A DNA stretch of 15,744 nucleotides. Source: Halothiobacillaceae bacterium (GTDB taxonomy: Bacteria > Pseudomonadota > Gammaproteobacteria > Halothiobacillales > Halothiobacillaceae). The stretch spans positions 1-15,744 of the forward strand of contig DRZW01000145.1 of the NCBI GenBank assembly GCA_011380105.1, given 5' to 3'. Within the stretch, counting starts at the first letter, position 1. Each line of letters starts with the position of its first letter. Of the stretch, positions 1 to 8,093 are shown one piece after another. The position numbers and the translations under genes were made by a program. The notes under the pieces are model-generated. The model ran no database searches, was not told the origin of the DNA, and saw only the letters and a program-made list of their open reading frames with translations.

Positions 1-295
1 ATTCCAAGCAGAGGTGTAAAACAATAGTGCAGATTGTAACGATTCCTATTTATGCGTCAAGGGCTAACGCTGGCGTGTGTTTTCGATGGTTCGGGTGGTA
101 GCGCCCAGGTTTGACTTCTATTTTCTCCGTCGCTCTGAGGCTGCGCGGGGCGCCTTCGGCGTTCAGACTGCGCCGGCGGCTCAACTAGCCGGCTGTCTAG
201 GATGAGACGCTGAACGCCGCCTTGGTTCGGTGATCCAGCGCCGGGTGTTTAGAGTCAACGAATCCTATTGCCCCTTGATTGACGAGATACCTAAG
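1..295. other. gene-free stretch with nested inverted repeats
   Basis: I see no credible gene here. The only structure is a nested set of inverted repeats. CGGCGTTCAG at 157-166 pairs with CTGAACGCCG at 210-219. Inside that, GCCGGC at 172-177 pairs with GCCGGC at 188-193. Neither arm is followed by a T tract, so this does not look like a simple intrinsic terminator. The stretch lies just beyond the ssrA terminator, a place where genomic islands often begin, but no integrase or copy of the ssrA end is visible. Confidence 0.5.
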
Positions 296-298
296 TAA

Positions 299-320
299 AA
301 GCCCGCTCTTACGCGGGCTT
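299..320 (-). terminator. intrinsic terminator of ssrA
   Basis: On the minus strand AAGCCCGC, a six-base loop, and GCGGGCTT form an eight-base-pair stem followed by a short T run (TTTT within the arm and beyond). It sits about 34 bases past the mature CCA end of ssrA, the expected place for the end of the tmRNA precursor. Confidence 0.75.
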
Positions 321-353
321 GAAGACTTCGTTAGATGGTGCTGGATATTAAAT

Positions 354-715
<362 letters not shown>

Positions 716-767
716 GAATGTTTTCGGGATTAAGACTTCAAACAATTAAGCTTGAAACTGGTGTCTG

Positions 768-839
768 CAGTCTAAGAGCAACAAAAGTAGTGAAAGTTTC
801 ATATTATTCATATTAAATTAGCTTATGTTGCTTAGACTG
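768..839. repeat. inverted repeat around AT-rich core upstream of ssrA
   Basis: CAGTCTAAGAGCAAC at 768-782 is matched by GTTGCTTAGACTG at 827-839. All 13 bases of the right arm pair, leaving a two-base AG bulge in the left arm. The 44-base spacer is AT-rich and contains the small palindrome TGAAAGTTTCA at 791-801. It lies between the CHAD gene stop and the 5' end of ssrA, both on the minus strand. It could be a regulatory site for ssrA or a long-looped end structure for the CHAD transcript. Confidence 0.5.
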
Positions 840-864
840 TTTTAATGTTCATTGTAACCGTTAA

Positions 865-1815
865 TCACTGGCCCACGTCAAGTTTTTCCTCAATCTGGGG
901 CAACAGGTTTGCGGTATTGCGCTGTAGGATGTCTAATTGCTTATCGCGCTTATCAGCCCAGATGCTCCAATGGCGCTCGTATTGCTGATGCTGCCAGCCC
1001 GATAAGGCAATAATGGGATCTCGGGCATTAGCAAATACTTTGGTAATTGCCTGGCTTTGCTCGCCTTGCAGTGCAGCGACTTCCGCTAATTCATGCTCGA
1101 TAACCCAGCGGGCAAATTCAGGTAGGTGTTCACGGAATACTTCAATATCGTGAAAGTCACCTAAAGCATCCTGCACATGTTTGCACCAGGCAACCGTGTC
1201 TTTAGCAGCGGGCAGTTCACTGATAAAGGGTTCGAGGAGATAGCGCAGGTATTTGATCCCAATGCGCGCCTCGTGCGCCATATCAGCGCCAGCGCGCAGC
1301 TGCTCGTCGATCACGCTGATGCGCTGATCGACGGTTTGGTGCAACCATAACGCCAAGCTCGGTCCTTTCTTGTTTTTGAGTTTGGGCTTTAAACCCGGTT
1401 TTTCAGAGAAGGCAAGCTCGGTACGCTCTGTATAGGCCTTATGCCCGTATTCTACCAATTGGTTTAGCGCATCGCTCTGCGGCAAGTCACGTCGGGCTGC
1501 ATCCAGCCAATCCAATGTAACTTCATGGTCGCGCAGCGGGTTGCTGGCTTTGGCCAGTGCCTTGAGGCGTTTTCGGGTAGGCTTGTGGGTTTTAACCTGA
1601 TCACGCGCTAATTTTTCCCAGACGCGCAGCCGTCTTAGGTCAACACGCATATCATGCAACGCTTCCGGGTCATCCTCGGCCTTCTGGTAATGCGCCCAAG
1701 CTTTAAGGAATGTTTTTTCCTTTTCTTGAATGACATCGGCTAACACCTCACCCGCAGGCTTGTGCCAAATCCTCTTACCGGTTGTTATCGCTTTGATCTG
1801 CTTTTTTTCAGTCAT
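865..1815 (-). CDS. CHAD domain-containing protein
   Basis: CHAD domains are alpha-helical bundles rich in conserved histidine and basic residues. In several bacteria they bind inorganic polyphosphate and locate to polyphosphate granules. This 316-residue protein has both halves of the fold. The first is HDMRVDLRRLRVWEKLA from residue 54, followed by NPLRDHEVTLDWL near 92. The second is HEARIGIKYLRYLLEPF from residue 181, followed by DALGDFHDIEVFREHL near 216. There is no signal peptide or membrane segment, so it should be cytoplasmic. The often-linked CYTH (triphosphatase) domain is absent from the protein and no ppk gene is near. The start is ATG at 1815 with GGTGAG upstream. It appears to be transcribed alone, toward ssrA. 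The domain call is firm; the polyphosphate role is inferred from the family. Confidence 0.9.
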   Translation of the reverse strand: MTEKKQIKAITTGKRIWHKPAGEVLADVIQEKEKTFLKAWAHYQKAEDDPEALHDMRVDLRRLRVWEKLARDQVKTHKPTRKRLKALAKASNPLRDHEVTLDWLDAARRDLPQSDALNQLVEYGHKAYTERTELAFSEKPGLKPKLKNKKGPSLALWLHQTVDQRISVIDEQLRAGADMAHEARIGIKYLRYLLEPFISELPAAKDTVAWCKHVQDALGDFHDIEVFREHLPEFARWVIEHELAEVAALQGEQSQAITKVFANARDPIIALSGWQHQQYERHWSIWADKRDKQLDILQRNTANLLPQIEEKLDVGQ

Positions 1816-1964
1816 GTAACTGGCTCACCCATCCCTAATGTATCCAAATTCAGACTATTCAAGATACAGCATTACCGGGACATCTGGGCTTGATCTAGTG
1901 CAAAAGGGCGCACAGTTGTAATGTGGCCGCTTAGACTCGGCAGGTCAAGCCCTTCTCAATCGGC

Positions 1965-1970
1965 TACAAT
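1965..1970 (+). promoter_or_regulatory. possible -10 box for ubiJ-ubiB
   Basis: TACAAT in the context GGCTACAATGGCGC lies 72 bases before the ubiJ start, in the gap between two divergent genes. No convincing -35 hexamer sits 16-18 bases upstream, so this is tentative. The same GCTACAAT string appears before uvrD. Confidence 0.3.
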
Positions 1971-2041
1971 GGCGCGGTATGTGATGATCAATCTGTCTGC
2001 CCTTAATAGATATATTTCCTTGTTTTAATGGTTCGAATGAG

Positions 2042-2653
2042 ATGCTGGCATTCACCCCTTTTGTTATTGCCTTTGAGCGCGCCGCCAATCGGGCGCTGGC
2101 TCTGGCTGAAAACCGCCCCTGGGGCGATGATAGTGGCCGGGTTCTGGCCGTCGTTTCCAGCCACCCTAATTTTCAGTTAATGCTGAGCCTGACGGACAAG
2201 GGTGTGATGTTGCGCAATAACACCGATCTTACGGCTGATGCAACCATATACACCACCCCCTTTGCTCTGCTTCGTGCATTGGGAAAGCCCGATGAGCTCG
2301 ATGCCTTGTTTGAGGGCGAAATACGCGTTGATGGCGATGAGCGCTTTGCTTTTCGGGTGTTAGGCCGGTTGAGTCGATTGGAGTTTGACTGGGCCGAATG
2401 GCTGGATAAAAAAACCAACCCCATACTGGCAGGGTTGGTAGAACGCTTAGCTCGGAAAGCAAAGAAGCAGGCGACATATTGGCGCGAGAGCCGGGCCATT
2501 GAGCAGCATGATTTCTGGGTTTATGACAGCCAGATGCTCCCTGATCGGGCTGAAATTGAGCCTTGGCTAGATGAGGTCGACCAACTGCGCTCAGAGCTTG
2601 AGTGCTTGGATGCCCGAATTGCCAAACTAACCCACCCCCAAACACGAGGCTAG
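2042..2653 (+). CDS. ubiJ: ubiquinone biosynthesis accessory factor UbiJ (SCP2 domain)
   Basis: UbiJ is a lipid-binding accessory protein that, with UbiK, helps the cytosolic Ubi complex carry hydrophobic ubiquinone intermediates in aerobic synthesis. The 203-residue length matches the family (about 200). Residues 10-112 form the SCP2 sterol-carrier-like domain (for example ANRALALAENRPWG and the later EGEIRVDGDERFAFRVLGRL). Residues 165-195 are charged and heptad-like, consistent with the C-terminal coiled coil expected to contact UbiK. The gene is followed after three bases by ubiB, the usual partner. In enterobacteria and pseudomonads ubiE precedes this pair, but here the upstream gene is the divergent CHAD gene. 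The start has only a weak GAATGAG-type ribosome site. It ends in TAG. Confidence 0.93.
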   Translation: MLAFTPFVIAFERAANRALALAENRPWGDDSGRVLAVVSSHPNFQLMLSLTDKGVMLRNNTDLTADATIYTTPFALLRALGKPDELDALFEGEIRVDGDERFAFRVLGRLSRLEFDWAEWLDKKTNPILAGLVERLARKAKKQATYWRESRAIEQHDFWVYDSQMLPDRAEIEPWLDEVDQLRSELECLDARIAKLTHPQTRG

Positions 2654-2656
2654 GTC

Positions 2657-4336
2657 ATGCGCCCAGGGCTTTTATGGCGATTGATGGTGATTCAGTTTGT
2701 GCTTTTTCGCCACGGGCTGGATGAGATTGTACTGGCATTGCGCATTTTCCGGCCCATCCGGTTTTTAACCTATCTCTCACCTTGGTATTGGTTTTCGCGC
2801 AATCGTCAGCGCAGCCGGGGGGATCGGCTGGTCGCGGCACTCGAAGATTTAGGCCCAATCTTCGTGAAATTCGGGCAAATGCTCTCAACCCGTCGAGATT
2901 TACTTCCACCAGACATCGCCGAGTCCCTATCAGCACTACAGGATCGGGTGCGACCATTCTCGAATGAACAGGCCAAACAACGCATTGAGCGCAGTTTAAA
3001 AGCGCCGGTTGATGAGCTTTTTGCGCAGTTCTCCAGCGCACCGCTCGCTTCTGCCTCTATCGCCCAAGTGCATGCCGCAACGCTTAAAAATGGCGATGAG
3101 GTGATTGTCAAAATCACCCGTCCGGGTATTTCCAAACGCATTCGCAATGACTTGGAGATTCTGTATGCCATCGCCGGGCTAGCGCAGCGCTATTGGTCGG
3201 AAGGCCCGCGTTTGCACCCAGTTGAGGTCGTAGCTGAATTCGACAAAACCCTGATGAATGAGCTGGATTTACAGCGTGAAGCGGCCAATGCCGCCGAGCT
3301 AAAACGCCAGTTCGATGGCTCGGAAATGCTCTACGTACCTAAAGTTTATTGGGAGATGTGCCGCAAGGACGTGCTGGTTCAGGAACGCATCTTCGGTGAA
3401 CCCATTGCCAAAACCCAGCGGCTGCGCGATGCCGGGGTGAATATGAAGGTATTAGCCGAACGCGGGGTGGAGGTCTTTTTCACCCAGGTGTTTGTGCATA
3501 ATTTCTTTCATGCCGATATGCACCCGGGCAATATCTTTGTCGATATCAAAAATCCGGATAATCCGCGTTATATGGCGGTGGATTTTGGTATTGTCGGCTC
3601 GTTAATGCAGGAAGATCAACGTTATCTGGCTGAAAATTTTCATGCTTTTTTTAACCGTGATTACCGACGGGTTGCCGAATTGCATGTTGAGTCCGGGTGG
3701 GTGCCACGCGACACCCGTGTAGAGGAATTTGAAGCCGCCATCCGCACGGTTTGTGAACCGATCTTCCAAAAACCATTGCGGGAAATTTCCTTCGGGCATT
3801 TTTTGTTGCGGCTGTTTCAGGTCGCCCGGCAATTTAATATGGAAGTACAACCACAGTTAGTGCTGTTGCAGAAAACCCTGCTGGCGATTGAAGGTTTAGG
3901 CCGCGAGTTGTACCCGGATTTGGATTTATGGCAAACCGCCAAGCCCTTTATCGAACAGTGGATGCGCGAACGCATTGGCCTTAAAGCAATGCTCAAACGC
4001 ATGAGAACCGAATGGCCCTATTTAAATGAGCACATCACCGCCCTGCCACGGCTGACCATTCAGGCTATGTATTCAATCGAACAGCAACAAACCCAACTAG
4101 CCGAGCAACAGCAAAAACTCGACCGGTTAAGCCAGCAAACCGAAACGCAGGGTCGCAAAAACCGCTACACCCTGCTCGGTGGGCTATTGCTGCTTGCGGT
4201 TTTGCTGCTGGAAGGACCACAGTTAACCCAAATCGGGTTCGCCGGGCTTTCATGGCTGGGCTGGTTGCTGGGTATTATCGCCGCCGGCTTATTGATCGCG
4301 GGGCTTACCCGCAGCCAAGCAAACCCCGATAGCTAA
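2657..4336 (+). CDS. ubiB: UbiB, atypical protein kinase-like ATPase of ubiquinone biosynthesis
   Basis: UbiB belongs to the ABC1/ADCK family and is a membrane-anchored ATPase needed for ubiquinone assembly. It is thought to help extract lipid precursors from the membrane. At 559 residues it is slightly longer than the roughly 546 of E. coli. Hallmarks in order: KFGQ (KxGQ motif, 71-74), the alanine-rich loop ASASIAQVHA (131-140) replacing the glycine loop, lysine 152 in VKITRPG, NELD near 201-204, HADMHPGN (285-292) with the catalytic-type aspartate 287, and VDFG (308-311). Two hydrophobic helices near residues 505-550 form the C-terminal anchor. ATG follows the ubiJ stop by three bases, with GAGG inside the end of ubiJ as ribosome site, so the two genes are almost certainly co-transcribed. 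Confidence 0.96.
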   Translation: MRPGLLWRLMVIQFVLFRHGLDEIVLALRIFRPIRFLTYLSPWYWFSRNRQRSRGDRLVAALEDLGPIFVKFGQMLSTRRDLLPPDIAESLSALQDRVRPFSNEQAKQRIERSLKAPVDELFAQFSSAPLASASIAQVHAATLKNGDEVIVKITRPGISKRIRNDLEILYAIAGLAQRYWSEGPRLHPVEVVAEFDKTLMNELDLQREAANAAELKRQFDGSEMLYVPKVYWEMCRKDVLVQERIFGEPIAKTQRLRDAGVNMKVLAERGVEVFFTQVFVHNFFHADMHPGNIFVDIKNPDNPRYMAVDFGIVGSLMQEDQRYLAENFHAFFNRDYRRVAELHVESGWVPRDTRVEEFEAAIRTVCEPIFQKPLREISFGHFLLRLFQVARQFNMEVQPQLVLLQKTLLAIEGLGRELYPDLDLWQTAKPFIEQWMRERIGLKAMLKRMRTEWPYLNEHITALPRLTIQAMYSIEQQQTQLAEQQQKLDRLSQQTETQGRKNRYTLLGGLLLLAVLLLEGPQLTQIGFAGLSWLGWLLGIIAAGLLIAGLTRSQANPDS

Positions 4337-4372
4337 TTCAGGCAGGCTCAAGGAGCCACTGATTAAATCCGC

Positions 4373-4378
4373 TACAAT
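4373..4378 (+). promoter_or_regulatory. possible -10 box immediately before uvrD
   Basis: TACAAT ends eight bases before the uvrD ATG. If it is used, transcription would start at or within a base or two of the ATG, giving a leaderless message. No good -35 is seen. No LexA box of the CTGT-N8-ACAG type is present here, although E. coli uvrD has one. An alternative is read-through from ubiB, which ends 49 bases before uvrD. Confidence 0.3.
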
Positions 4379-4385
4379 ACCCACC

Positions 4386-6593
4386 ATGTCTGAAAATCAT
4401 ATCCTCGATCCTCTCAACCCTGACCAGTATCAGGCGGTAACCAGCCCGGCGCGGGCGACCTTAGTACTCGCCGGGGCTGGCTCCGGCAAGACCCGTGTAC
4501 TAACCCACCGCATGGCCTGGCTATGCAGTGAACAGGGTGTCTCACCTTATGGGCTGCTGGCGGTTACCTTTACCAATAAAGCCGCCGGTGAGATGCGTGG
4601 TCGGCTCGGTAGCCTATTGGCGGAGCAGTCGCTAGGCCCGCGCGGGGTGGATGGCATGTGGGTGGGCACATTCCACAGCATTTCTCACCGACTACTACGC
4701 CAACATGCCCAACAAGCTGGTTTGCCGGAGCAGTTTGTTATTATCGACAGCGAGGAACAGCTCCGGTTGGTCAAGCGCCTGTTGCGCGAGGCGGAATTAG
4801 ATGAAAAACGCTACCCGCCGCGTATGGTCACCGCAATGATCAACGGCTTTAAGGAAGACGGGCAGCGCGCACGGCATCTACAGACCGGCGAAGACCCGCT
4901 GCGCGATGAGGTGATTAAAATCTACCAGCGCTATGAGGATATCTGCGAGCGCAGTGGATTGGTCGATTTCACCGAACTTCTGCTGCGTGCCACCGAGTTA
5001 TTGCGCGATGACATCAGCCTGCGGCAATTTTATCAGCAACGCTTCACCCAGATTCTGATCGATGAGTTTCAGGACATCAACGCACTGCAATACGCCTGGA
5101 CCCGGCTTTTAACCGGCCCTGATAACAGCATCTTTGCAGTCGGCGATGATGATCAGTCCATCTACGGCTGGCGCGGAGCGAAGGTTGAGCATATTCAGCA
5201 TTTCTCCCGCGATTTTCCCGACACCCATGTTGTTCGGCTGGAACAGAATTACCGCTCGACGCGCACCATTTTAGAAGCCGCTAATGCTGTGATTGCCCAC
5301 AACCAGGGGCGCTTGGGCAAAAACCTCTGGACTGAGGGTGACACCGGCAACCTAATCCGTTTTTATCGTGGGTTTAATGATCAGGATGAGGCGCATTTTG
5401 TCGTCGAGCAAATCAAACAACAGATTGCCGAAGGCCGTTCCCGTTCTGACTGTGCCGTGTTATATCGCTCCAACGCGCAATCCCGGCTATTTGAAGAGGC
5501 GCTGATTCAGGCGGGCATGCCCTACCGTATTTACGGCGGGCTGCGCTTTTTTGAGCGTGCGGAAATCCGCGATGCAATGGCCTATTTAAAGCTGGTCAAT
5601 AACCGCCACGATGACAGCGCCTTTGAACGGATTATTAACCGCCCCACCCGCGGGATTGGCGATAAAACCCTTGCCATCGTCCGCCAGGCGGCACGAGAGC
5701 AACGCGCCTCACTCTGGGATGCCAGCCTGATTTTACTGGGTGAACCCGTACTCTCACCCCGCGCCGCTGGTGCGCTGCGCCAATTTATGACGCTAATCGA
5801 GCGCATGGAGCAACAAACCCGCTCATTGACCCTACCCGAGCAGATTCAAAGCATTATTGAACAAAGCGGGCTGCGCACCCTTTTTTCCAAAGACCGTGAT
5901 GCCGAGCGCGGTGAAGCTAAACTAGAAAACCTAGATGAACTAATCGAGGCCGGACGCAGCTTTAACCCTGAAAATCAATCCGAGGAAACACTCACCCCAC
6001 TACAGGCTTTTCTGGCCCATGCTAGCTTAGAGGCGGGTGAAGCGCAGGGGGCTGCTTGGGAAGATTGCGTGCAGATGATGACGCTACATGCAGCCAAGGG
6101 GCTGGAGTTTCCGGTGGTCTTTCTAGTGGGGATGGAGGAAGGCTTATTCCCGCACCAGATGTCTATTGATGAGCCGGGCCGTCTCGAAGAGGAGCGTAGG
6201 CTGTGTTATGTCGGCATTACCCGCGCAGAAGAACAGCTTTATCTAACTTGTGCCGATGCCCGCCGCCACCATGGCCGGATGATGCACCCAATTCCATCCC
6301 GGTTTTTAGGCGAGATCCCCGAGCATTTAATTGATCAGATCCGCCCGATACACAGTCAACCGGCTGCGTTTAATCAGGCTGCCAAGGGCGCCGAGACGAC
6401 GATCAACCGCACCCACAAAGCCAATGAAACTGGCTTTGAAATCGGCCAGCAGGTGCATCACGCCAAATTTGGTGAAGGCATCATTATGGACGTGGAAGGC
6501 TCAGGCAGCTCAGCCCGGGTGCAGGTTAATTTCGGCACACATGGCAGTAAATGGCTGATTTTGTCTTTTGCCAAACTCACCCCGGTCGAATAA
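4386..6593 (+). CDS. uvrD: DNA helicase II UvrD
   Basis: This is a superfamily 1A 3'-5' helicase acting in nucleotide excision repair (removing UvrC and the cut oligonucleotide), in methyl-directed mismatch repair, and in clearing RecA or stalled RNA polymerase. The 735 residues fit UvrD (720 in E. coli). Motifs in order: Walker A GAGSGKT (30-36), TFTNKAA (61-67), Walker B DEFQD (226-230), GDDDQSIYGWRGA (253-265), QNYRST (287-292), then LHAAKGLEFPVVFLVGMEEG and RRLCYVGITRAEEQLYL in the last third. The C-terminal 50 residues (from HHAKFGEGIIMDVEG) form the Tudor-like extension that distinguishes UvrD/PcrA from Rep and contacts RNA polymerase. ATG at 4386 gives the family-typical N-terminus, with no clear ribosome site before it. 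Confidence 0.96.
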   Translation: MSENHILDPLNPDQYQAVTSPARATLVLAGAGSGKTRVLTHRMAWLCSEQGVSPYGLLAVTFTNKAAGEMRGRLGSLLAEQSLGPRGVDGMWVGTFHSISHRLLRQHAQQAGLPEQFVIIDSEEQLRLVKRLLREAELDEKRYPPRMVTAMINGFKEDGQRARHLQTGEDPLRDEVIKIYQRYEDICERSGLVDFTELLLRATELLRDDISLRQFYQQRFTQILIDEFQDINALQYAWTRLLTGPDNSIFAVGDDDQSIYGWRGAKVEHIQHFSRDFPDTHVVRLEQNYRSTRTILEAANAVIAHNQGRLGKNLWTEGDTGNLIRFYRGFNDQDEAHFVVEQIKQQIAEGRSRSDCAVLYRSNAQSRLFEEALIQAGMPYRIYGGLRFFERAEIRDAMAYLKLVNNRHDDSAFERIINRPTRGIGDKTLAIVRQAAREQRASLWDASLILLGEPVLSPRAAGALRQFMTLIERMEQQTRSLTLPEQIQSIIEQSGLRTLFSKDRDAERGEAKLENLDELIEAGRSFNPENQSEETLTPLQAFLAHASLEAGEAQGAAWEDCVQMMTLHAAKGLEFPVVFLVGMEEGLFPHQMSIDEPGRLEEERRLCYVGITRAEEQLYLTCADARRHHGRMMHPIPSRFLGEIPEHLIDQIRPIHSQPAAFNQAAKGAETTINRTHKANETGFEIGQQVHHAKFGEGIIMDVEGSGSSARVQVNFGTHGSKWLILSFAKLTPVE

Positions 6594-6725
6594 GCATTCA
6601 GCATCAGGGATAAATCGCCCATAATTCCAGTCTGACGATACAAAACCGCGTTTATCGAGATAATTCGCCCTTATTGTTAGAATGGCGTGCTATAGATTTA
6701 ACTTTCCAAGATCAAGGTGAGATTT

Positions 6726-7736
6726 GTGAACAAGCAAAGAACGCTTAGCCCGAATAATCACATGGGAAAACGCACCGGCCTTATAGCCATTTTTTTGGCC
6801 GCCAGCATGATCAGCATTAGTAACGCGCAGGCCGATGAGGTGCTGAAAAGCGGTGCGGGCTTTGATGGCAATCCGCTAAAAGTAGTCACCGACACTAATA
6901 TCTCCAGTGCGCTGGTGCGCAACCTGGCTGATAACTTTGTCAGCGTCCAGGCGCTGGTACCCACAGGGGTCAACCCCAGCGATTATGAACTCACCGAATC
7001 CGATCGGGAACTGATCAAAAATGCTGAGTTTATTGTTTATCAGGGCTTAGACTCCATGCCTGAATTCGAAGAACTCGCCAGTCAACGCCCGGAGACTGAT
7101 CGCGTGGCGCTTGGCCCGGCACCACCGCATTTTCGCTTAATTAAGCGCGATGATGGCAGCATCAACCCCTACACCTACCTTTCTCCTGCTCTTTGGCAGG
7201 ATTCGGTCGATGCGCTCGCACGCGGATTGAAACGTCACCTTGACCACAGCGCAGGCCGAATTGAAGGCAACCGCTTACGGGTAAATATTGAACTGCAATC
7301 CCTAGAGCGTGAAACCTCAGGTTCAGTGGGTGAGTTATCCCGCGCTCAACGGCTTTTGATCAGCGATAACGATGCCTTTGCCTATTTTGCACAGCATTTC
7401 AACTTTCAGCTATTTGATATCACCGACCCGGAACAATCCGAAAAAGCCATCGAACTTATCAACCAGCAAAAAACACCGCATGTGTTTCAGGTTGAGCAAC
7501 TAGGTGACGGCGCAATTGAACGGTGGCTGGAAGAGCACCGTGGCAATGCGCTACCGGAGAATATCGAACTGGCCGAACCGCTTAAAGCGGTCAGCTTAGG
7601 TGAAGACATCACCGCAACGGCCAACTACACCGGCTGGTTCCGCCAGAATGTCACCCGCATTATTCATGGCTTGCAACCCCTGCCGGAGGCAGCCGATACA
7701 GTGGAAACACCGGGAGCTCAGAGATTCACCCCATAA
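6726..7736 (+). CDS. orphan ZnuA/TroA-like periplasmic binding protein lacking canonical metal ligands
   Basis: This is a secreted protein of the cluster A-I substrate-binding family that usually delivers Zn or Mn to an ABC importer. The hydrophobic signal region GLIAIFLAASMISISNA ends in AQA, the likely cleavage site. GTG at 6726 is chosen because AAGGTGAG lies six bases before it. An in-frame GTG at 6717 and ATG at 6762 are alternatives. The family fold is clear in VVTDTNISSALVRNLAD, LVPTGVNPSDYELTESD, NPYTYLSP and NDAFAYFAQHF. In my alignment with ZnuA (GASEHDY, DMHIWLSP, FHDAYGYF) each ligand histidine is replaced: His to Ser85, His to Tyr149, His to Asn215. The fourth position (Asp in PsaA) is Ala299. 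No permease or ATPase gene is adjacent. It may be a non-transport relative, or may bind something other than a metal. Confidence 0.8.
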   Translation: MNKQRTLSPNNHMGKRTGLIAIFLAASMISISNAQADEVLKSGAGFDGNPLKVVTDTNISSALVRNLADNFVSVQALVPTGVNPSDYELTESDRELIKNAEFIVYQGLDSMPEFEELASQRPETDRVALGPAPPHFRLIKRDDGSINPYTYLSPALWQDSVDALARGLKRHLDHSAGRIEGNRLRVNIELQSLERETSGSVGELSRAQRLLISDNDAFAYFAQHFNFQLFDITDPEQSEKAIELINQQKTPHVFQVEQLGDGAIERWLEEHRGNALPENIELAEPLKAVSLGEDITATANYTGWFRQNVTRIIHGLQPLPEAADTVETPGAQRFTP

Positions 7737-8093
7737 CTTCGATGCTGGGTTTTTCCTGTATACGGGTTGCTGTGCCGGGCGATAAACCCGGCGCATGGCA
7801 ATCAATCCCCCGGTAAACCAACCTCCCACCAACCTACCCAAGTTTACCAAGCCCTGTGGACGGGCTGATGCTGTGTGGCTAAGCGGAAAAGTCGCCCAGA
7901 GAACCAGGACTTACCACAGCACTTGGTTTTCTATTCTCGTGGGCGCGCGGGTTATTTTACGCGTAATTCAGATATTACCGGAGCTTGCAGAACACCTGAG
8001 CGCCCACAGTAGTTGGTTTGGCAAGGCCGCTCAGAGCACCCGAACGCTTATGACTGTTGGCTTGCGCCACTCCTAAGCGCAGGCCTGATTCTA
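7737..8093. other. 357-base convergent intergenic region with hairpin and imperfect repeats
   Basis: The region lies between two converging genes. A strong hairpin, GCCGGG at 7774-7779 and CCCGGC at 7787-7792 (eight pairs if extended), has no T tract. GGTAAAC at 7812-7818 pairs with GTTTACC at 7842-7848 around a C-rich loop that is G-rich on the minus strand. A 27-base segment near 7881-7910 is repeated at about 70 percent identity near 8019-8046. A 93-codon open frame (7795-8076, plus) spans most of it, but it has no ribosome site and no recognisable protein, so I do not call it a gene. No RNA family is recognised. Confidence 0.5.

Noticed and set aside
2229..3041. Long minus-strand frames inside ubiJ and ubiB
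   Set aside because: They are shadows of clearly recognised genes on the other strand.
4337..4385. LexA (SOS) box upstream of uvrD
   Set aside because: No CTGT-N8-ACAG sequence is present between ubiB and uvrD.
7774..7792. Intrinsic terminator of the ZnuA-like gene
   Set aside because: The hairpin is strong but lacks a T tract on either strand, so it is described as a hairpin only.
7795..8076. 93-codon hypothetical gene
   Set aside because: No ribosome site, no recognisable domain and internal low-grade repeats; kept only as an observation on the intergenic region.
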